Positions 59,127 through 64,000 of a stretch of DNA of 64,000 nt are shown here, piece by piece; the first letter of the stretch is position 1, and the number at the start of each line of letters is the position of its first letter. The DNA comes from Melioribacteraceae bacterium (GTDB lineage Bacteria; Bacteroidota; Ignavibacteria; Ignavibacteriales; Melioribacteraceae), in assembly GCA_030584085.1 (NCBI GenBank), contig CP129490.1, positions 901,511-965,510 of the forward strand, read 5' to 3'. The notes under the pieces are model-generated. The model ran no database searches and was not told the DNA's origin. It saw only the letters and a list, made by a program, of their open reading frames with translations. The position numbers were made by a program, and so were the translations under genes.

Positions 59127-60509
59127 ATGGCTATGATGATGAATACCGTAAAAAATGTTCACATGGTTGGAATCGGTGGAATCGGTATGAGCGGAATTGC
59201 AGAAATTCTTCTTACAAAAGGCTTCAAAGTTTCCGGATCCGATATTGCTAAAAGTGAAGTAACCGATAGACTTGAATCACTCGGAATAAAAATTTACGAA
59301 GGTCATAAAACTGAAAATTTAGAAGAAGCAGATGTGCTTGTTTATTCATCGGCAGTGACAGTTGAAAACCCCGAAGTTAAAGAAGCAATCGCTAGAAAGA
59401 TACCGGTAATCAAAAGATCGGAAATGCTTGCAGAATGTATGAGAATGAAATATGGAATTGGTATTGCCGGTACACATGGTAAAACTACAACTACTTCAAT
59501 GGTGGGATTGGTTTTAACTGAAGGCGGAATTGATCCTACAATTATTGTTGGTGGTAAACTAAGTGGATTAGGCGGAACTAATGCTCGACTTGGCAACAGC
59601 GAATTTATTGTAGTTGAAGCCGATGAATTTGATAGAACATTTTTAAAATTGACACCAAGTATTGCAGCAATTACAACATTAGAAAAAGAGCATCTTGATA
59701 CTTACAAAGATTTGGATGACATAAAATCGGCATTTGTTCAGTTTGCAAACAAAGTTCCATTCTTTGGTTTTGTTGTTTTATGCATGGATGAACCGGCGCT
59801 TCAAGATATTATTCCGTTAATAAACAAAAAAGTATTTACATACGGCTTGACTTCCCAAGCTGATATCAGAGCAATCGATATTAAACACGAGCATTACACA
59901 AGTAGTTATACCGTAATTTATAAAGGTGAAGAACTTGGTAGAATTACTTTGCAAATGCCCGGTGTTCACTTTGTGAAAAATTCACTTGTTGCTGTATGTA
60001 TTGCTAAAGAAATGGGAATCGATTTTACAACAATTAAAAAAGCTTTAGAATCATTCACCGGTGTTTACAGACGATTTGAAACTAAATACAGCAACGATAT
60101 TCTTGTAATTGATGACTATGCACATCATCCGACTGAAACAAACGCAACTTTATCCGGAATTAGAGCTGGATGGAAAAATAGACTTGTCGTTGTTTTTCAA
60201 CCGCATCTTTATTCAAGAACGAGAGATTTCTATGCGGAATTTGGTAGATCATTCCTGAATACAGATGTTTTCATTTGTACTGATGTTTACCCTGCAAGGG
60301 AAAAACCAATTGATGGAATTTCTGGTGAATTAATTGCTAACACAGCAAAAGATTTTGGACATAAGCATGTAATCTATGAATCGGATAAAAATAAAATACC
60401 CGATCTTTTAATGAAGCTCCATAAGAAGAATGACATAATTGTAACAATGGGTGCCGGTGATATTTGGAAATTCGGTGAAAAATTTGTCGAAATGTTAAAA
60501 AATAAATAA
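59127..60509 (+). CDS. murC: UDP-MurNAc:L-alanine ligase
   Basis: This 460-residue protein has KNVHMVGIGGIGMSGIAEILL, ATP loop GIAGTHGKTTTTSMVGLVL, VEADEFDRTFLKLTP, GVYRRFETKYSNDILVIDDYAHHPTE and FQPHLYSRTRDF. These are MurC signatures. It adds the first amino acid to UDP-MurNAc. It begins 2 bp after murG and ends exactly before ftsQ. The murB and ddl genes that often follow murC are absent here. Confidence 0.95.
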   Translation: MAMMMNTVKNVHMVGIGGIGMSGIAEILLTKGFKVSGSDIAKSEVTDRLESLGIKIYEGHKTENLEEADVLVYSSAVTVENPEVKEAIARKIPVIKRSEMLAECMRMKYGIGIAGTHGKTTTTSMVGLVLTEGGIDPTIIVGGKLSGLGGTNARLGNSEFIVVEADEFDRTFLKLTPSIAAITTLEKEHLDTYKDLDDIKSAFVQFANKVPFFGFVVLCMDEPALQDIIPLINKKVFTYGLTSQADIRAIDIKHEHYTSSYTVIYKGEELGRITLQMPGVHFVKNSLVAVCIAKEMGIDFTTIKKALESFTGVYRRFETKYSNDILVIDDYAHHPTETNATLSGIRAGWKNRLVVVFQPHLYSRTRDFYAEFGRSFLNTDVFICTDVYPAREKPIDGISGELIANTAKDFGHKHVIYESDKNKIPDLLMKLHKKNDIIVTMGAGDIWKFGEKFVEMLKNK

Positions 60510-61286
60510 ATGAAAAATCTCAGCGGAAAAATAGCGACGATCGTATTAATCTTCTTAATCGGAATGGTTATTTATTTATCGTTTGGGGTTGAACGAAACG
60601 ATAAGATTAATATTTCTGTGATTGAGATTAACGGAAATTTTCATCTTCCGAAAAATTCCTACTTCGAGTATGCTAATCTGCATGAGAAAACTGATTATCA
60701 TTTACTATCACTTCAATTAATAAGAGATAGATTTCAAAAACATCCATATATAAAGCAAGTTAACGTTGAATATACAGGAGATGGAAAAGTTGTTGTTCGT
60801 ATCAAAGAAAAAGAGTTAAAAGCATTGTTAATAACTAACAACAATAGATACTTAATGTCCGGTGATATGGAAATAATTCCGGTATTAAAAAATTCGCAGA
60901 ATATAAATTATCCGGTTATTCAAATTGCATCGGATGATAAAAGCATCTCCCACTTTAAGATAGTAAGAGATAATTACGAACTAAAAACATCATTCAAAAT
61001 ATTAACGGCTGCAAAACTGTTAAATCCAAGTTTGTATGATAACCTTTCCGAAATTGATTTTAGAAATGGTAAAAACGCAGTAATACATTTTTCATCGGTT
61101 GATTATCCGGTTATACTCGGTGCAAAAGATGAAATAAAGAAAATGGTTGTCTTCGAAAAACTTTGGGAAAGTATTGGAACTGTTCAGGCAAACAAGTTAC
61201 TCGAATATGTCGATCTCCGATTTACTGATAAAGTTTATCTTGGTCTCATCGGAGAAAATTTACAAGTAGAGGAAACTCAAACATGA
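60510..61286 (+). CDS. ftsQ: FtsQ/DivIB-like cell division protein
   Basis: This 258-residue protein has a short cytoplasmic start, one transmembrane helix (about 8-24, IATIVLIFLIGMVIYLSFG), and a POTRA-like domain (about 33-105: ISVIEINGNFHLPKNSYFEYANLHEKTDYHLL, HPYIKQVNVEYTGDGKVVVRIKEKE). A beta domain ends in LEYVDLRFTDKVYLGL. The length, topology and place between murC and ftsA fit FtsQ. It links FtsL and partners in the divisome. It overlaps ftsA by 4 bp. Confidence 0.85.
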   Translation: MKNLSGKIATIVLIFLIGMVIYLSFGVERNDKINISVIEINGNFHLPKNSYFEYANLHEKTDYHLLSLQLIRDRFQKHPYIKQVNVEYTGDGKVVVRIKEKELKALLITNNNRYLMSGDMEIIPVLKNSQNINYPVIQIASDDKSISHFKIVRDNYELKTSFKILTAAKLLNPSLYDNLSEIDFRNGKNAVIHFSSVDYPVILGAKDEIKKMVVFEKLWESIGTVQANKLLEYVDLRFTDKVYLGLIGENLQVEETQT

Positions 61287-62527
61287 AAAAAAATATTATA
61301 GCCGGATTAGATTTAGGTACGACGAAAGTATGTGCTGTTATCGCAGAGCAGATGGATAACAAACTGAATATCCTTGGCTTCGGTGTTGCTCCTTCTGAAG
61401 GTCTTAATCGTGGATTAGTTGCGAACATTGCTAAAACTGCAGAAGCAATTAAAGAAGCAATGGAAATAGCTTCTAACCGTGCGGGTTTCGAAGTTAGAAA
61501 TCTAAATGTTGGTGTCGCCGGTGAACATATCACTAGCCTTCGTCATAGAAATTATGTTACCATAAGTAATCCGGATAAAGAAATTACGCAAGGTGATCTT
61601 GATAGATTACGAGCCGATGTTAAAACAATTAGAATTCCTTCGGATCGACAAATCCTTCACATAATTCCGGAAGAATTTTTTGTTGATTATCAAGGTGGAA
61701 TAGAAGATCCAATTGGTATGTCAGGTTCAAGGTTAGAAGCTGTTAATCATGTTGTGCTGGCATCAATACCGGCAATTCAAAACATTAAAAAATCGGTTGA
61801 ACGAGCCGGTTATTCGGTTTCAAATTATATACTTCAACCGATTGCATCAAGTGTTTCCGTACTTGATGAAAATGAAATGGATTTGGGAGTTACTCTTATT
61901 GACATTGGCGGTGGTACCACAGATGTCGCAATTTTTCATGATAAGAGTATTAAGCATACAAAAGTTATCGGTGTTGCCGGCAACCAAGTAACAAATGATA
62001 TAAGAGAATCTTTGGGAATTGTTACATCAGAAGCTGAGAAATTGAAAAAAGAATTTGGTTACGCAACTGAAGAGGCAATAATCAAAGAAGAAGATATCTA
62101 TATAAAAGGTGTTGGTGCAAGAGGTAATGTTAAAATTCCCGTAACACTCTTAACACAGGTTATACATGTAAGAATGCGTGAACTCTTCTCTATAATAGAT
62201 AACGAATTAAGACAAACGGGATTCAAAAATAAAATTAAAGCCGGAATAGTTTTAACCGGCGGCGGCTCATTATTAAAAGGTTGTAAAGAATTAGCCGAAG
62301 AAGTTTTTGGTATGCCTGCAAGAATCGGAATACCTATTGAACTTGGATCTGGTTTATCAAATGAAATTGAAAGTCCTGAATTTGCAACCGTAGGTGGATT
62401 GATAAAGGGAGTTCCCGGTTCACCAGCAGAAGATACCGGAAAAACTTTCAAATTAAAAAAAGATAAAAGTACGGTCAAAATTGGAAGTTTCTTCAAACGA
62501 ATACAAGAATTTTTTGATGAATTATAA
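61283..62527 (+). CDS. ftsA: Cell division protein FtsA
   Basis: This 414-residue actin-like ATPase has IIAGLDLGTTKVCAVIAEQ (phosphate 1), LDENEMDLGVTLIDIGGGTTDVAIF (phosphate 2) and GIVLTGGGSLLKGCKEL (adenosine motif). Residues 90-160 form the family-specific 1C domain. The C-terminus (GSFFKRIQEFFDEL) is an amphipathic helix that serves as membrane anchor. It tethers FtsZ to the membrane. It ends 29 bp before ftsZ. Confidence 0.95.
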   Translation: MKKNIIAGLDLGTTKVCAVIAEQMDNKLNILGFGVAPSEGLNRGLVANIAKTAEAIKEAMEIASNRAGFEVRNLNVGVAGEHITSLRHRNYVTISNPDKEITQGDLDRLRADVKTIRIPSDRQILHIIPEEFFVDYQGGIEDPIGMSGSRLEAVNHVVLASIPAIQNIKKSVERAGYSVSNYILQPIASSVSVLDENEMDLGVTLIDIGGGTTDVAIFHDKSIKHTKVIGVAGNQVTNDIRESLGIVTSEAEKLKKEFGYATEEAIIKEEDIYIKGVGARGNVKIPVTLLTQVIHVRMRELFSIIDNELRQTGFKNKIKAGIVLTGGGSLLKGCKELAEEVFGMPARIGIPIELGSGLSNEIESPEFATVGGLIKGVPGSPAEDTGKTFKLKKDKSTVKIGSFFKRIQEFFDEL

Positions 62528-62556
62528 AAACATAAATACCACAACAAGGAGGTAAC

Positions 62557-63846
62557 ATGAGTAAATTTGCCACCCTAGAACGCGATCATGAACTTTCCGC
62601 ACGTCTTAAAGTTGTAGGCGTAGGCGGTGGCGGTTGTAACGCTATCGAAAGTATGATCAAAAGAGGATTGACAGGCGTAGAGTATGTCGCTATTAATACT
62701 GACGCACAAGTTCTCCAAAAAAATAGTGCAGATCATAAAGTTCAAGTAGGTGTTGGACTGACAAAGGGTCTTGGTGCCGGAGCTGATCCTGAAGTAGGAA
62801 AGAAAGCAACCGAAGAGGATAGAGAAAAAATTAAGGGAATTTTAAACCACAGTGATATGGTATTTGTCACTGCCGGAATGGGTGGTGGAACCGGAACCGG
62901 TGGAGCACCTATTGTTGCATCTATAGCAAAAAGTGTTGGTGCTTTAGTGATCGGAATTGTTACAAAACCATTTCGCTGGGAAGGTAAAAAGCGAATGATG
63001 AATGCCGAAGCAGGTATTCAAGAACTCAGACAATTTGTAGATAGTTTAATAGTTATCCCTAACGAAAGAATTCTAAACATTTTGGATAGTTCGGTTGGTG
63101 CGTTAACTGCATTCGATAAACCCAACGAAGTTCTTTATGAAGCTACCAGAGGTATCGCTGATATTATAACCGTACCCGGAATTATAAATGTTGATTTCGC
63201 CGATGTGCGTTCAGTAATGAATCATAGCGGCGAAGCATTGATGGGTTGCGGAATTTCTTCAGGTGAAAATCGTTCCGTTGAAGCTGCTCAAAAAGCAATT
63301 TCATCACCTCTGTTGGAAGGTATTTCAATCAAAGGTGCAAAGAATATTCTACTTAATGTAACCGGTTCAAGCAATCTAACGATGCAGGAAATCGAGGAAG
63401 GTAATAGAGTTATTTACGAAGCTGCCGGTGAAGAAGCTAACATTATATTTGGTTTAGTTAATAAAGAAGAAATGAATGAATATGTTTCGTACACTGTAAT
63501 TGCAACTGGATTTTCTTCAAGAAGTGAATCTAGCGGTGTAAGTAAATTGAGAGCAGAAAAACCCGAAAAGCCGAAAGAAGAAACAGAAAGATTTCCCATC
63601 GGTGGGTTTAATCGACGAGAATTGGAAATTGAAGACGAAGAAAATTTAGATGTACCGACAATCTTCAGAGTAAAAGGATCACAGAAAAAGATGTTTGAAT
63701 CTGCAGAATCCGAAATTAAAGGCGGATTCAAAATTGAACAGATGGATGCCTTCGAAAGTGAAAAAGCTGAGGAAAAGAAGAAAAAGAAAGAATTTGAAAT
63801 GAGAGAGCAAGACAGTTCCTCATTTTTACGAATGATGATGGATTAA
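62557..63846 (+). CDS. ftsZ: Cell division protein FtsZ
   Basis: This 429-residue tubulin-like GTPase has KVVGVGGGGCNAIESMI, the T3-T4 loops with GMGGGTGTGGAPIVASIAK, T7 in IINVDFADVRSVM, and the C-terminal GTPase subdomain to about residue 320. A charged linker (EKPEKPKEETER; EKKKKKEFEMRE) leads to the C-terminal SSSFLRMMMD, an FLR-type peptide that should bind FtsA. AAGGAGG lies 8 bases before the ATG, the strongest site in the cluster, consistent with high expression. It is the last gene of the cluster in the window. Confidence 0.97.
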   Translation: MSKFATLERDHELSARLKVVGVGGGGCNAIESMIKRGLTGVEYVAINTDAQVLQKNSADHKVQVGVGLTKGLGAGADPEVGKKATEEDREKIKGILNHSDMVFVTAGMGGGTGTGGAPIVASIAKSVGALVIGIVTKPFRWEGKKRMMNAEAGIQELRQFVDSLIVIPNERILNILDSSVGALTAFDKPNEVLYEATRGIADIITVPGIINVDFADVRSVMNHSGEALMGCGISSGENRSVEAAQKAISSPLLEGISIKGAKNILLNVTGSSNLTMQEIEEGNRVIYEAAGEEANIIFGLVNKEEMNEYVSYTVIATGFSSRSESSGVSKLRAEKPEKPKEETERFPIGGFNRRELEIEDEENLDVPTIFRVKGSQKKMFESAESEIKGGFKIEQMDAFESEKAEEKKKKKEFEMREQDSSSFLRMMMD

Positions 63847-63870
63847 GGTTAACCCTAAATCCCTTTCTGC

Positions 63871-63943
63871 CAAAAGGCTGTTGACGAATCTTACCTTGTT
63901 GTGGTGACATGGTTGCAAAACAAGATATCGACACAGCCTTTTG
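63871..63943. repeat. Inverted-repeat element after ftsZ (terminator, structured RNA or mini-element)
   Basis: CAAAAGGCTGT (63871-63881) and ACAGCCTTTTG (63933-63943) are perfect inverted ends around 51 bases that themselves hold CTTGTT/AACAAG (63895-63900 and 63919-63924). TTTTT follows at 63944-63948, so it may terminate the dcw transcript. The long loop is unusual for a terminator, and the TIR-like ends also allow a tiny non-autonomous insertion. Nothing else is recognisable in 63847-64000. Confidence 0.5.
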
Positions 63944-64000
63944 TTTTTACCTTCGTTATTGGTTTTTATTTTAGTTTATTATTACTAATTTTACCTTCTT

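Overview
The window looks like a chromosome segment from a member of the Bacteroidota/Chlorobiota-Ignavibacteria group. This is inferred from content: a strongly AT-rich genome, weak or purine-only ribosome binding sites, a TonB receptor with an N-terminal carboxypeptidase-regulatory-like domain, lipoproteins with acidic residues after the lipobox cysteine, a DUF4783 protein, a 30-residue AURKAIP1/COX24-type basic protein, and an FtsZ ending in an FLR-type tail. No database search was possible, so the genus is left open.

Layout. 1-3.5 kb (+): end of an SDR reductase, SRPBCC protein, DUF2231 membrane protein, beta-barrel protein, crotonase, membrane-anchored unknown. 3.5-12.3 kb (-): M16 peptidase pair (one active, one lacking the zinc motif), NPP-type phosphodiesterase, large TonB-dependent receptor, secreted YD-repeat-like protein, YajQ. 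A tRNA-Pro and an OmpA protein follow. 14.0-16.8 kb: pyrR-pyrB-pyrC behind a leader with a PyrR-box-like hairpin and a terminator. 17-28.7 kb: FnIII lipoprotein, DUF4783 protein, NtrY-like kinase, a UvrD-type helicase-nuclease, oligoendopeptidase F, and an IMPDH/GMPR-family enzyme without CBS domains. 28.8-33.2 kb (-): copper module (copA, copZ-like chaperone, HMA-AraC fusion regulator) and two related single-pass membrane proteins. 33.4-34.6 kb: HU, zinc-ribbon TPR protein, COX24-like protein.

The most unusual region is a small island of about 2.4 kb in the 3' half of tRNA-Thr(CGT). It is bounded by a perfect 60-bp direct repeat (34640-34699 and 37122-37181). It carries three tightly packed genes (a TIGR04255-like protein, an unknown 174-residue protein, and a ComEC-like metallo-beta-lactamase) and no integrase. 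It is the best candidate for an undescribed, possibly defensive, system.

From 37.2 to 47.7 kb a PLD-fold lipoprotein is followed by a GbsR/MarR-type regulator and a likely regulon: SDR, divergent KAS III, sodium:solute symporter, acyl-CoA ligase, lipoprotein, outer-membrane barrel and alpha/beta-hydrolase lipoprotein. Near-identical palindromes precede both the regulator and the SDR, suggesting autoregulated uptake and activation of an acyl or carboxylate substrate. From 47.8 kb to the end lies a compact dcw division and cell-wall cluster: mraZ-rsmH-ftsL-ftsI-murE-murF-mraY-murD-ftsW-murG-murC-ftsQ-ftsA-ftsZ, with MraZ-box repeats in front and a structured inverted-repeat element after ftsZ.
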